Assembly: GCF_041860085.1 (NCBI RefSeq)
Contig: NZ_CP124747.1
Coordinates: 5,022,001-5,086,000 of the forward strand
DNA: 64,000 nucleotides
Origin: Schlesneria sp. DSM 10557
Lineage (GTDB): Bacteria > Planctomycetota > Planctomycetia > Planctomycetales > Planctomycetaceae
Direction of reading: 5' to 3'
The notes below the pieces were generated by a model. It was not told the origin of the DNA. It saw only the letters and a program-made list of their open reading frames with translations, and made no database searches. Positions within the stretch are counted from its first letter, which is position 1; every line of letters starts with the position of its first letter. Shown piece by piece: positions 29,097 to 37,982 of this stretch. Position numbers and translations under genes: made by a program.

Positions 29097-30905
29097 TCAG
29101 GCGTCTTGTGAGAAGATCAGCATCGAATAGGGGCCGATGGAGATCGGGGCGGAACATTCATAACCGTCCCGTGCCTCGTCCTGGGTAGTGACGTCGCTGC
29201 TGGGGATGTTAGCAAAGTCCGCACTGTAACCTTTCCAGTCCGAATTCAGGCGCAGTTTCCAGGTCCCCTCCGCAGGGAACCCCAGGAGATAATCACTCCG
29301 TTCCTCGTTGGCGAGGTTCAACACCACAATGACATCGTCACCGGGACCATGATCGTACCAGCGGTGAAAGGCCAGCAGGTTGTCAGCGGGATTCGAGTGG
29401 AACACGTGACAACCTGATCCACACAATCCCCGGGTCTTGCCTGTCTGGTTCAGCCTCAGCCGGATCAGGTCACGGTAAAGTCGCACAATTCCGCTGTACT
29501 CTTCGGTATGCGCCCAGTCGAGGGGGACGGTGTCCTGAAACCAGCCCCCCTCAAGAAATTCCTGTCCCTGAAACAGCATGGGAACCCCTGCCGCGGTGAA
29601 GACGAGACCTGCGGCGAGCGTGGACCGCTTTTTCGCGAAGTAGTTGCCCGGATCCTCGGGATCAATTTCCGAAGGGACACGTTGTTTACCGTTGGCAACC
29701 TCGTCGTGGGATTCGCTGTAAATCACCCGCTGGAAGGGATCGCCATTGTAGGAGGCCAGCAGGGCACTGATGACGCTGTCGAGCGAGCGATCCTGATCCT
29801 CAACCGTCGTGACCGTCGCACGGATGGGGTGGACAAACTGAGCATCCCATTGCAGGTGAAAGCCAGCGCCTCCTTCAGCCGGATCCTTGGTTAACCAGTC
29901 ATTGTTCTGAAGATCCTCTGCGATCAGCAGTTTCGCCGGATACTTGGCGCGGATTGCCCCGTTCATCCCCTGAATCAGGTTCCAGCCATCGGGTAACTCG
30001 GCCTGGGGGTCGCTGTCTCCCCGAACAGTTCGAATGAACAATGTCATGTCGTAACGGAGTCCGTCGAGGTGAAAATCCTCCAGCCAGAAGTTGGCGTTGT
30101 CCTCGATGAAGCGTCGGACTTCTTTTCGTCCGTAATCGGGACGATTCCGTCCCCAGGGCGTTTCGGCGCGCCAGTCGTTGTAGAAGTAGATACCCCCACC
30201 GTCGTTCTCACTCCAGCCATCGAATTGCCACAGGTCCAGATCACTCGGGCCAAAATGGTTGTAGACAACATCCAGGATGACGGCGATGCCGCGGCGATGT
30301 GCTTCTTTCACGAATTGCTTGAGCGCTCGTGGGCCGCCGTAAGTTGTTTCGACGGCGAAAATGTGTGCCGGGTTGTAGCCCCACGAGTAGTCCCCCGCGA
30401 ATTCTGCAGTCGGCATGACTTCGATGGCGTTCACACCAAGCTGCACGAGATGATCAAATTTTTCGATCGCTTCTTCGAAGCCACCCGGGTGATCGGGGGT
30501 GGTGGGGTTATAAGTCCCGATATGCATTTCATAGATGACGAGTTCATTACGTGGGGGCATGACAAAGGCATCACCTTCCCAGTCGAAGCTCCTGTCCGAG
30601 ATCACACCGTTGCCGATGGAGTTCGTCACTTCCCGGGCATAAGGGTCAATGCGGAGAAGTTCCTGGTCTCCGTTAATGATTCGAAAACGATACTCATCGC
30701 CGAACTTGGCATTCGCAACTTTCGTCGACCAGTGATCTGCTTCATCTCGGACGAGTGGGTTCGCCTCTCCGTTCCAGTCATTGAATGTGCCGACGACAGA
30801 AACCTGTTGAGCGTGAGGTGCCCAGACACGAAATGTCACTCCATCATTCTCCACGGTGGCGCCCATGGGGGACGGTGATTGATGAGTTGGCCCGCTTTCA
30901 GACAT
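29097..30905 (-). CDS. GH13 alpha-glucan enzyme with CBM48 domain, branching-enzyme-like
   Basis: A 602-residue protein. Residues ~12-105 form a CBM48-type beta domain (FRVWAPHAQQVSVVGTFNDW). Residues ~120-500 form the GH13 barrel with VVYNHFGP, nucleophile Asp286 in DGLRYD, acid/base Glu330 in LLIAEDL and the transition-state Asp401 in ESHDE. A C-terminal beta domain follows. It resembles glycogen branching enzymes and trehalohydrolases; the balance of motifs favours branching-enzyme-like, but exact specificity cannot be settled. The start is ATG at 30903-30905 with GGAG upstream; a longer frame to 31025 lacks a site. No other glycogen gene is nearby, so it may be a stand-alone unit. Confidence 0.85.
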   Translation of the reverse strand: MSESGPTHQSPSPMGATVENDGVTFRVWAPHAQQVSVVGTFNDWNGEANPLVRDEADHWSTKVANAKFGDEYRFRIINGDQELLRIDPYAREVTNSIGNGVISDRSFDWEGDAFVMPPRNELVIYEMHIGTYNPTTPDHPGGFEEAIEKFDHLVQLGVNAIEVMPTAEFAGDYSWGYNPAHIFAVETTYGGPRALKQFVKEAHRRGIAVILDVVYNHFGPSDLDLWQFDGWSENDGGGIYFYNDWRAETPWGRNRPDYGRKEVRRFIEDNANFWLEDFHLDGLRYDMTLFIRTVRGDSDPQAELPDGWNLIQGMNGAIRAKYPAKLLIAEDLQNNDWLTKDPAEGGAGFHLQWDAQFVHPIRATVTTVEDQDRSLDSVISALLASYNGDPFQRVIYSESHDEVANGKQRVPSEIDPEDPGNYFAKKRSTLAAGLVFTAAGVPMLFQGQEFLEGGWFQDTVPLDWAHTEEYSGIVRLYRDLIRLRLNQTGKTRGLCGSGCHVFHSNPADNLLAFHRWYDHGPGDDVIVVLNLANEERSDYLLGFPAEGTWKLRLNSDWKGYSADFANIPSSDVTTQDEARDGYECSAPISIGPYSMLIFSQDA

Positions 30906-31267
30906 GAAGGTTCTCCGGAAGATTGGGACGATTTGTAAGTAAGGTGATTGAGGAATGGGATCAATCCATGAGCGCATTCTCGACGATCGCACCGAGAATG
31001 CGCGTGAGAAAAGAAGTGATCTCACGCAAAGAGACTGCTGACGTGGAGGTCAGTCGTTGGCTTGTCCCACTGGGGCAGACAGCATTGTTGCAATGACATG
31101 GCATCCTGCTGACTCGGACATCAGTGACAGAAGGCCATAGAAGCATTTCGCTGAATTTAATTCGGCACTCGTCACGTCATTCAGCAGCGCGAGGCGCGGA
31201 CAGCCATCCACGCCTCTTCCTTTTTTCGACTGCACGAGATCCTGACGTAGACCATGCAAATACGAGG
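30906..31267. other. intergenic region with a perfect hairpin ahead of the GH13 gene
   Basis: About 360 bases. At 30972-31003 GCGCATTCTCG and CGAGAATGCGC pair perfectly over 11 bp with a 10-base loop, 67 bases upstream of the GH13 start on its sense strand. There is no T-run. It could be a 5'-leader structure or an operator. Confidence 0.5.
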
Positions 31268-31675
31268 CTATCGGTCGATGTTGCCAGAGGGCATGCCGCG
31301 GTCATCGCGGTTGCCCACGTTCAGGCCACGGGCCTTTGCCCCTGAGTCCTGCCGATCGACATTGACTGACCGTCGGCTGGACGCCACGGCGCTGGAGATG
31401 ACGGAGGCGGAGCCAACCACTGCGACCGCAATCCAGGCAGTCATCGCGACTCGCTCGTGATTGGTAAGCGATGTCGTCACCGCGGCGGCAACGGCGAGTC
31501 CCAGTGGGACGACCGAACCAGCAGCAACAACCTTCCAGGAATTGGGCTGTGGCTCACGCTCAATACTTCGCTCAAGTGATCTTTCATGGGATCGATCCTG
31601 AAACTGCTCACGACCTCGCTCGAGCGAACGGGTCGGCACTTCGGGCCTTTCCGCGTTGACTGTGGATATCGACAT
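31268..31675 (-). CDS. small membrane protein with Arg/Glu/Ser-rich N-terminus, function unknown
   Basis: A 135-residue protein. Residues ~15-45 are hydrophilic and repetitive (SLERGREQ, SHERSLERSIERE). Two hydrophobic segments follow at ~50-68 and ~78-97, then a charged, Gly/Asp-rich tail. ATG at 31673-31675 is preceded by a strong AAAGGAGG site, which supports the gene. No family was recognised. It lies next to other small Gly-zipper and stress-type genes, so an envelope or stress role is a guess from position. Confidence 0.7.
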   Translation of the reverse strand: MSISTVNAERPEVPTRSLERGREQFQDRSHERSLERSIEREPQPNSWKVVAAGSVVPLGLAVAAAVTTSLTNHERVAMTAWIAVAVVGSASVISSAVASSRRSVNVDRQDSGAKARGLNVGNRDDRGMPSGNIDR

Positions 31676-31820
31676 GATTTTCCTCCTTTGAAAGAGCCCG
31701 CTTCCGTCACGCGACGGGCGTTGGGTTACTCGTAGATGCGTCATCAGGGTAGCAAGATTGCGGCCTGATTCGATCCGCAATTTTGCACGTCGGATCGCTC
31801 TGGGAGATGTTCTCGCCCGC

Positions 31821-32444
31821 TTACCACTCGGTGCGAGTCACATGTTCCCCGGCGTTGAGAGTCATCAGATCAACAACTTCATCCCCGTCTTCAGGACGGG
31901 TTTGCACACTGATCACGGCGCCCCCATCGAACAAGGCCTGGCGATAGTCCTCTGCAACAGGGGCGGGAACTCCGATACCGGCCAACCCGCCGATGATTCC
32001 ACCCGCTAAAGCCCCGGCACCACCGCCAGCGAAGGCAGCCATGAGGGGGCCGGCCACGACGAGGCTAAGGCCGGGAATAACGACGGTGGTTCCTGCGGCG
32101 GCCAGTGCGGCGAGTGTCGCACCCGCAATCGTGCCGATACTGCCACCCAGGCCCATCCCTTCGGGCGAGAGGGTCTGTGTTGCCTGTTTGGTTTTCCGCT
32201 GAGTGCAGATGGCGACTGCAGCCACATTAGGACCTTCATTGTCCATCGATTCGACGCGGGCCTCGATCTCTTCGTCCGGTTCCTCTCCACCCGAGAAGAC
32301 CTGAGTTCGAGTCTCATCGGACATCATCAGATTGATGTCGCTGGACTTAAACCCTCGACGGAGCAGGTCCAGGTAGCAATTGTTGGCATCGGCGTGATTA
32401 CGAAAAACACCGATCACTGCGGTTTGATGGGTCGTGGCTGTCAT
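31821..32444 (-). CDS. general-stress-type protein with glycine-zipper hydrophobic core
   Basis: A 207-residue protein. The first ~80 residues (TAVIGVFRNHADANNCYLDLLRRGFKSSDINLMM) look like the YflT/general-stress 17M-type alpha/beta domain, which reads as a target-binding ferredoxin-like fold. Residues ~100-165 are hydrophobic and rich in Gly and Ala with GxxxG spacing (GGSIGTIAGATLAALAAAG; AFAGGGAGALAGGIIGG). The C-terminus (QALFDGGAVISVQTRP) returns to an alpha/beta pattern. ATG at 32442-32444 with AAGGA upstream. Many such proteins are induced by osmotic or heat stress; the actual role here is unknown. Confidence 0.75.
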   Translation of the reverse strand: MTATTHQTAVIGVFRNHADANNCYLDLLRRGFKSSDINLMMSDETRTQVFSGGEEPDEEIEARVESMDNEGPNVAAVAICTQRKTKQATQTLSPEGMGLGGSIGTIAGATLAALAAAGTTVVIPGLSLVVAGPLMAAFAGGGAGALAGGIIGGLAGIGVPAPVAEDYRQALFDGGAVISVQTRPEDGDEVVDLMTLNAGEHVTRTEW

Positions 32445-33756
32445 GGTCAATGTTCCTTCACAGAGGTCTTACCCAAGTCCATCTGTCGAGTACCGACCCG
32501 ACACGGAGCGAGGATCTCAAAGTCAATCTTGTCGAATCGGCACCGCCAGGTTTCCCGATACCCCGACAATGCGGAGGAGAAACGGGCCTTGCTGTCTGGC
32601 CTCAGCTAATCGAGCTTCGAGCGTCAGCGTTGCTTGTCCACTTTCGATGTAGGTGGAAAGAAGGCAGCGGTCACGCGATAAGGGACTGCTTCATTCCGAA
32701 GTGATCATTAAGCAGAAGGCGTGCCAGAGACTTGAGAAGGTAGGGACTGGCACCCCTTTATCCGACATGGCCCGGGTCAAAGATCTGGCGAACGTCGCTG
32801 ATCAGCGGCAAGAGAGGTGATTGCGCCAACGGGACTTGTGACGACCCGCAACACGGCTGCGGAGGGCATTCGGACCTTTCGAAACATTCAGGAAGAGTTC
32901 CGGTTGGGCTGTGTGGTGATGCACCAGTCCGTTCGTCCGTTAGTCGGGCCGCTATACCAGTTCTCTATGAGCGTCCCTACTTTGGCTTGGTCCCCCAAAA
33001 GGATGGATTGGTAAGTAATGGGTCACCAACCGTAGCACGCAGAATTCCCCTCTTCGGGTTGATTTGACTCCCCTGTCCTGGCATCCCCTTACAAGGGAAG
33101 TCGCTTGTTGGAAGCGGATGGGGGGTGGTGACTGTTGGGGAACCTCTCGTTGACGCCGCCGCACCGAACGGCGCGAATTCGCGGCAACCGCGGATTCCTC
33201 ATCACGGAGCGGACGTTCCGCAATCGTGATGAGGCAAGCTGGGAACTCTACCGCGGTATCTTAGTGGGCGGGAATCTGCGTTATTCGTGTTACGAGAGAA
33301 ATCACTATCTCGTACGATCAGCTACGTATAGCGGCCCAACTTATTTGGTCGAGGGGAACAGGAACTGGTGCGGTAGAGTCACTGAAGTTTGTACGTCCCA
33401 GAATCAGCGTGGAACGAAACCGCTCATTCTCAGAGTTTCCGGGAGAAAGTATGGTAATCCAATCAGTAGCTCAGAAAGGCCTGATTTACAGGCGTACGGA
33501 CCTTGCCTGATGAACTCCGGACGGCCCTCCCGTCGCAAATTCCGAGTGGCGGTTTTTAGTCTTGGCATCCTGTTTGCAATCGGATGAAGGCAGAAGCAAG
33601 CCGCTTTAGGCACGTTGGTTCTGCTGGTCAAATTGCTGACCAGGCTTAGGAGAGCGGGAGATTTCCGCAGAGATCCAGCGAGATCAATCCAGCTTGCAAC
33701 TTCAGTTTGATGTCATGTTCGGCATCTCTCAACTTCACCTTCTGGCGGGGACTACC
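32445..33756. other. 1.3-kb gene-poor stretch
   Basis: No gene could be supported. A 150-codon plus-strand frame at 33135-33587 has an amino-acid make-up unlike a protein and no homology that I recognise. A strong hairpin at 33197-33234 lies inside it. The stretch may be a degraded accessory region or may hold an undetected RNA. Confidence 0.4.
33197..33234. repeat. nested perfect hairpin, possible structured RNA
   Basis: CCTCATCACG and CGTGATGAGG pair over 10 bp, and inside them GCGGA pairs with TCCGC around a CGT loop. The whole is 38 bases with few mismatches. It has no T-run on either side. Confidence 0.5.
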
Positions 33757-33924
33757 ATGTTAAACTGGGCGCTGACATTTTTAATTGTCGCATTGATCGC
33801 AGGGGCTTTAGGATTTGGTGGAATTGCGGGAGATGCCGCATGGATTGCAAGAGTGTTGTTCGTCGTGTTCCTCGTTCTCTTCCTGTTCTCACTTTTGACA
33901 GGACGACGGGTACCGCCGGTCTAG
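33757..33924 (+). CDS. DUF1328 small membrane protein
   Basis: A 55-residue protein that begins [22 protein letters not shown] and ends LFSLLTGRR, the characteristic pattern of the DUF1328 (YtjA) family: two short membrane helices joined by a GIAG(D)AAWIAR turn. Length is typical. Function is unknown; in many bacteria it sits beside stress genes, as here. ATG at 33757, with GGCGGGG about 10 bases upstream. Confidence 0.92.
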   Translation: MLNWALTFLIVALIAGALGFGGIAGDAAWIARVLFVVFLVLFLFSLLTGRRVPPV

Positions 33925-34300
33925 CGACCGACCAGCTCAGGACGCTGCTACCAGTATCCTGCTAACCTTGCCCTCTCTCCGTTCTTCGGAGCGAGGTGCA
34001 GGTTAGGTCGCCTCACTCAGCCATCGGGGACATCTTCCCGCTGCAGTCATCACAGCTCGTGGTCTGCCATCCGACAGAACTGTCGCCCCGACTCATAAAG
34101 GCACGAAGTACGGTTTTTCGGTGAAAAGTCGTACTTCGCATCTTTCGTAAGACGTGTGCTCTTCGCACGTTTGAATGCGCCGCCGTTCGCTCCGGTTTTT
34201 TGTCACTCTGCAGGGAAGCCTTCATTAGCGGCGTTGCTCCCCTTCTCGAATCTGTTTTTCGTCCTGGCGATATTCGTGCTTGATTGAGGGATCGCTTACC
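33925..34300. other. intergenic region with a 9-bp perfect inverted repeat
   Basis: About 375 bases ahead of the AI-2E family gene. CGAAGTACG (34104-34112) and CGTACTTCG (34130-34138) form a perfect pair 17 bases apart, followed by ACGTG/CACGT near 34151-34170. No T-run. No ORF. Confidence 0.45.
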
Positions 34301-36226
34301 GTGTCCAATTCCCGTTCCGTTCCGACCATTCAACGGGCGACTGTTGTCCTCACAGGGGCTGTGGTGACATGTATCGTCGTAATGGCTTTGCAATGGGGAC
34401 GCCCTGTCCTGATTCCGATCGCTCTGGCGGTGCTGTTGACGTTCCTGCTGAATCCCATCGTGACGGCACTGAACCGACGGGGAATTCATCGAATCGCTTC
34501 AGTGGTAATCGCTGCAGGAATCGCGGGCGTGATTCTCTTTGGCATCGGCTGGCTGTTGACGACACAGGTGACGGGGATGCTGGAGGAACTTCCTCGGAAT
34601 ACGGAAAGAATAAAAGCGAAAGTCAGGGCTCTCAAAGAATTTGGTTCAGGGCCGACACGAGAACATATTGCTGAAATGATCCAGGAGATCAGCGAGGAAC
34701 TGCAACTTCCCGCGAATGGAAAAAAAACCGTCCCTACGTCTGAACAAGAGGGAGCGCCGGGGCCCGTTGTCGTGACTCCCGGTGGCGAGTCGTGGTTCAA
34801 CTACACGGAATACCTCGGTTCTGCATTCGAAACCTTAGCGACGCTCGCCTTCGCCTTCGTCCTGCTGATGTTCTTCCTGATTGAGCGTGAAGACCTACGG
34901 GATCGCATTGTTCTGCTGGCGGGTCGGGCGCGACTGGCAGGGACCAGTAAAGCGGTCGAAGATATTACCGACCGTGTCAGCCGCTATCTGGGAATGGTCG
35001 CGCTGGTCAACGGGGGATTTGGGGTTGTGCTGACGATCGGGTTGCTGCTGCTGGGGGTTCCCTACGCCATCCTCTGGGGATTTCTGGCCGCGGCACTCCG
35101 CTTCATTCCTTATATCGGACCTTGGGTGGGCGCGATCTTCCCCATCGCGATGAGTTTCGCGATGTCAGACGGGCTTTGGCAACCCATGTCGGTGCTGGCT
35201 TTCGTCCTGGTGATTGAGCTGATCTCCAATAATGTGGTGGAGCCGTTGTTGTTCGGACACACCATTGGAGTGTCTGCCACGGCGATGATCATTTCGGCGG
35301 CGTTCTGGTTGTTCCTGTGGGGCCCGGTTGGACTGGTCCTCTCTGCACCCTTCGCCGTTTGCCTGGTTGTACTCGGTAAAAACGTCGAATCACTACGATT
35401 TCTCTATCTGTTGCTGGGTGATAAACCGGCTCTCTCCGCCGACCAGAGCCTTTACCAGCGACTGATGCTTGGGGATGAGCACGAAGCCAAAAAACTGATC
35501 GAAAAGCGGATGAAAGACGCCGATTCCGTCCCTGATGAAATTTATGACCAATTATTTGTTCCTGCTCTGGTCTACTCCAACCGCGACGTCCAGCGGGGAT
35601 TCCTGGACGAGGAAGAACAGGAAGCCATTCATACCATGATGCGGGAGTGCCTCAATGAAGTGCCCCTGTGTGTGGTAAATAAGGAGGAATCCGAAGAAGA
35701 GTCGGAACTGCAGAGGGAGTCAGCCCTGTCGGCCCCTCGCGCACGCATCCTGGCGTGTCCAGGTGCGAACGAGTCCGATGTTGTGGTTCTGACGATGCTA
35801 GAGCGTCTGCTGGATCCTCTGCACTTCGACGTGCAGATCCAATCGCTTGAAACCCTTTCGTCAGAGCTGGCTGCGGAAGTCAGGGGTTCGGCACCAGCCA
35901 TGATTTACATTGCGTCGACCCCCCCGGGGGGGATGGGTCACGCAAAGTATCTGTGTAAGCGACTGCACGCAGCGGCACCCAATGTGCCAATTGTGGTCGG
36001 GCGTTTCGGACCCAAGCGAAGCCGTGCCCATGACCGTCAGCAGCTCGAAATGGCGGGGGCGAGCTTCGTGGTCACAAGCCTTGTTGAGTCGAAGAAGTTG
36101 TTTCAGGCGCGGCTGCCTGTACTGATCTGCGATCACCAATCGTGCCCTCCCGGAGAGTGTTCCATGACGCCGGAAACGGAGTCAACCGCAGTCGGCGCGA
36201 CGATGTTGGGCGCAGCAGCTCATTAA
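34301..36226 (+). CDS. AI-2E family (PF01594) transporter with a C-terminal cytosolic domain
   Basis: A 641-residue protein. Residues ~10-380 form the AI-2E/UPF0118 permease with about eight membrane segments and the typical loop FVLLMFFLIEREDLRDRIVLL and the WGFLAAALRFIPYIGPWVGAI core. Residues ~390-460 are charged. From ~478 to ~600 a compact alpha/beta domain follows (RILACPGANESDVVVLTMLERLLDP; AMIYIASTPPGGMGHAKYLCKRL; PIVVGRFGP) that resembles the Rossmann-like B12-binding fold, but without a clear cobalamin DxHxxG. Known family members export quorum-type molecules or move sodium/protons. The GTG start at 34301 has GAGGG 10 bases upstream; the frame extends back to a TTG at 34280. Confidence 0.88.
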   Translation: MSNSRSVPTIQRATVVLTGAVVTCIVVMALQWGRPVLIPIALAVLLTFLLNPIVTALNRRGIHRIASVVIAAGIAGVILFGIGWLLTTQVTGMLEELPRNTERIKAKVRALKEFGSGPTREHIAEMIQEISEELQLPANGKKTVPTSEQEGAPGPVVVTPGGESWFNYTEYLGSAFETLATLAFAFVLLMFFLIEREDLRDRIVLLAGRARLAGTSKAVEDITDRVSRYLGMVALVNGGFGVVLTIGLLLLGVPYAILWGFLAAALRFIPYIGPWVGAIFPIAMSFAMSDGLWQPMSVLAFVLVIELISNNVVEPLLFGHTIGVSATAMIISAAFWLFLWGPVGLVLSAPFAVCLVVLGKNVESLRFLYLLLGDKPALSADQSLYQRLMLGDEHEAKKLIEKRMKDADSVPDEIYDQLFVPALVYSNRDVQRGFLDEEEQEAIHTMMRECLNEVPLCVVNKEESEEESELQRESALSAPRARILACPGANESDVVVLTMLERLLDPLHFDVQIQSLETLSSELAAEVRGSAPAMIYIASTPPGGMGHAKYLCKRLHAAAPNVPIVVGRFGPKRSRAHDRQQLEMAGASFVVTSLVESKKLFQARLPVLICDHQSCPPGECSMTPETESTAVGATMLGAAAH

Positions 36227-36310
36227 CCGCTGGTCAAATTTGCAAACAGATTTGGGGTGTTTCCCCTGTGAGTCGGTAACACGATTTGACAATGAGAGAA
36301 GGAGAAAATC

Positions 36311-36511
36311 ATGAACTGGGATCAGATCGAGGGAGGCTGGAAACAGCTCCAGGGCCAGATCAGGGAAAAGTGGGGAAAGCTTACGGATGACGACTTGACT
36401 GTCGTCGCCGGTAAGCGGGACCAGCTTGCAGGTCTGCTCCAGCAGAAGTACGGCTACGCCAAAGACCGGGCTGAGAAAGAACTTGACGACTTTATCCGCG
36501 CCCTCAAGTGA
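36311..36511 (+). CDS. CsbD family stress protein
   Basis: A 66-residue protein. MNWDQIEGGWKQLQGQIREKWGKLTDDDL is the classic CsbD opening, followed by the AEKELDDFI helix. CsbD was first described as a general-stress protein of Bacillus and is widespread; its biochemical role is unknown. ATG at 36311 with GAAGGAG upstream. Confidence 0.95.
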   Translation: MNWDQIEGGWKQLQGQIREKWGKLTDDDLTVVAGKRDQLAGLLQQKYGYAKDRAEKELDDFIRALK

Positions 36512-36659
36512 TGTCGCTTCGGACATTCCTCATACGTGCTGTGGGTTGAACTGAATTGTAAGAGACAGAGATTCGGGCCGGGATGCCATCGTCGATCAAT
36601 GTCGGTCACAGAGAAATCCCGGTCACCTTGTTTTGAGTTGTGTTGAAAGGACTTTGAGA

Positions 36660-36863
36660 ATGCGAAACCTGATTTCCACCACCTGCCTGCTCGCTTTGAC
36701 CACGGGATTCTTCGTAGGTTGTTCGGAGACCTCCACCGTGAAGGATGAGACCAAGATTCAGACCCCGGGTGGTACGACGACAATTACGACGGAAAAGGAA
36801 GTGGAAAAGACAGGGGATCATAAGGGAACTGACGCGGTTCCCGTCACGCCGACGACTCCCTGA
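36660..36863 (+). CDS. small lipoprotein
   Basis: A 67-residue protein with a hydrophobic signal peptide and lipobox FFVGC; the modified Cys is at residue ~24. The mature part is hydrophilic and rich in Thr, Lys and Glu (TKIQTPGGTTTITTEKEVEK). ATG at 36660 with AAAGGA about 14 bases upstream. Probably anchored to a membrane by lipid. It sits among stress-type genes. Confidence 0.8.
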   Translation: MRNLISTTCLLALTTGFFVGCSETSTVKDETKIQTPGGTTTITTEKEVEKTGDHKGTDAVPVTPTTP

Positions 36864-36960
36864 CGGATGTGCGCACACACACACATTTCAGATTGAGTGA
36901 CGATGAGTGGCCTTCGAACAGCACGAACGCCTACCAGTCATGAACCCAGATTTGCTGCTT

Positions 36961-37038
36961 GCGATAACGTGCCAGTCGATCCGTTTTCAGCCAGTAAACA
37001 GTTCCACAGGTCGAAAAAGCGACTGGCACGCTAATCGC
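36961..37038. repeat. palindromic element with ~18-bp inverted ends (MITE-like)
   Basis: CGTGCCAGTCG (36968-36978) and its exact complement CGACTGGCACG (37020-37030) are 41 bases apart. The pairing extends outward by GCGAT on both sides with a 1-base difference. It sits in the 250-base spacer ahead of the YqjD-like gene. No convincing target duplication was seen. Confidence 0.55.
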
Positions 37039-37109
37039 TATTGCTATACTCCACGATGTCAGTCTTCGACACCGTGGTTCCCAACCTTACGAACAGGAGT
37101 ACGAGTATC

Positions 37110-37565
37110 ATGGCAGACACAACAACAATGGCGAAGAACAAAGTCCAGGAAGCCTCGCAGGCCGTTGCTCAGGGCGCCCAGGGTGCCGTGGACAATGTAC
37201 GGAAGGCTGCCGGGTACGTGGCTGACCAGGCCAGTGAAGCGGCGTGCAATGCCTCGAAGGGGATTGCCAGCGCAGGGTCGTACTTGGATCAGAAAGCCGA
37301 AGACGCGGCATGTGCGATCGGTGGCGGTTTGAAGGCCGCGGGCGAAGCCGTCCGTCACAACATCCCCCAGGAGGGGCGTCTGGGTCAGGCTTCCTCGGCT
37401 GTTGCCCAGCGATTGACCGAGACGGGCGAATACCTGGAACGTGAAGGCCTCGACGGCATCATGCAGGATGTCTCCTCGGTCATTCGCAAGAATCCAATTC
37501 CCGCCCTGCTGATCGGGATCGGTTTGGGGGTTCTTGTCGCGCGAGCTACTTCATCAAGGACATAA
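37110..37565 (+). CDS. DUF883/ElaB-YqjD-like membrane-anchored protein
   Basis: A 151-residue protein. The first ~110 residues are Ala/Gln/Glu-rich and predicted helical (KNKVQEASQAVAQGAQGAVDNVRKAAG) with 'Lea-like' repeats. The C-terminal segment NPIPALLIGIGLGVLVARA is a single membrane helix with GxxxG spacing, as in YqjD/ElaB (DUF883). In Escherichia coli YqjD binds ribosomes to the inner membrane in stationary phase. ATG at 37110 with AGGAG upstream. Three bases separate it from the next gene, so the genes form an operon. Confidence 0.75.
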   Translation: MADTTTMAKNKVQEASQAVAQGAQGAVDNVRKAAGYVADQASEAACNASKGIASAGSYLDQKAEDAACAIGGGLKAAGEAVRHNIPQEGRLGQASSAVAQRLTETGEYLEREGLDGIMQDVSSVIRKNPIPALLIGIGLGVLVARATSSRT

Positions 37566-37568
37566 TCC

Positions 37569-37982
37569 ATGTCAACTTCCATTTCCCCCGAGCCGGGTGT
37601 GGAGCCCTCGGTGACTGAACTCGTCAGCGGAATCGTGAGCGATCTTCAGAACCTGGGTATTCAGCATCTGGCTCTGTTTCGGAACGAAATCAAGCAGGAC
37701 TTAAAGACGGCAACAACCGGTGCCTCGTTCCTGGGGGCGGGATTTGCAGTCCTGCAAGTCGGATTGATTCTGGTCTGTCTGATGCTGGTTCACTTGCTGT
37801 CTACTCAGGTTCCGACGTTGTCACTGTGGATGTGCTACGGGATTGTCGGAGCTTTTATTGTGGTTTTAGGGGCCATCGCAGTGGGGATCGGCGTCAACCA
37901 GATGAAATCCGTTGAAGCCCTGACTCCCAAAACTGCACAAGCAATGAAAGAGGACACCGAATGGCTGTCGACACCGAAATAG
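37569..37982 (+). CDS. phage-holin-superfamily 6 (DUF1469/YqjE-like) membrane protein
   Basis: A 137-residue protein. Residues ~1-40 are hydrophilic with the segment LQNLGIQHLALFRNEIKQDL, and two membrane helices follow at ~55-80 and ~88-115. This is the DUF1469/YqjE pattern. It follows the YqjD-like gene after 3 bases and overlaps the next gene by 22 bases. Similar gene pairs occur beside YqjD in enterobacteria; the role is unknown. Confidence 0.83.
   Translation: MSTSISPEPGVEPSVTELVSGIVSDLQNLGIQHLALFRNEIKQDLKTATTGASFLGAGFAVLQVGLILVCLMLVHLLSTQVPTLSLWMCYGIVGAFIVVLGAIAVGIGVNQMKSVEALTPKTAQAMKEDTEWLSTPK

Noticed and set aside
33135-33587. 150-codon plus-strand frame
   Set aside because: No homology, poor composition, contains a perfect hairpin, and the surrounding stretch shows no sign of coding.
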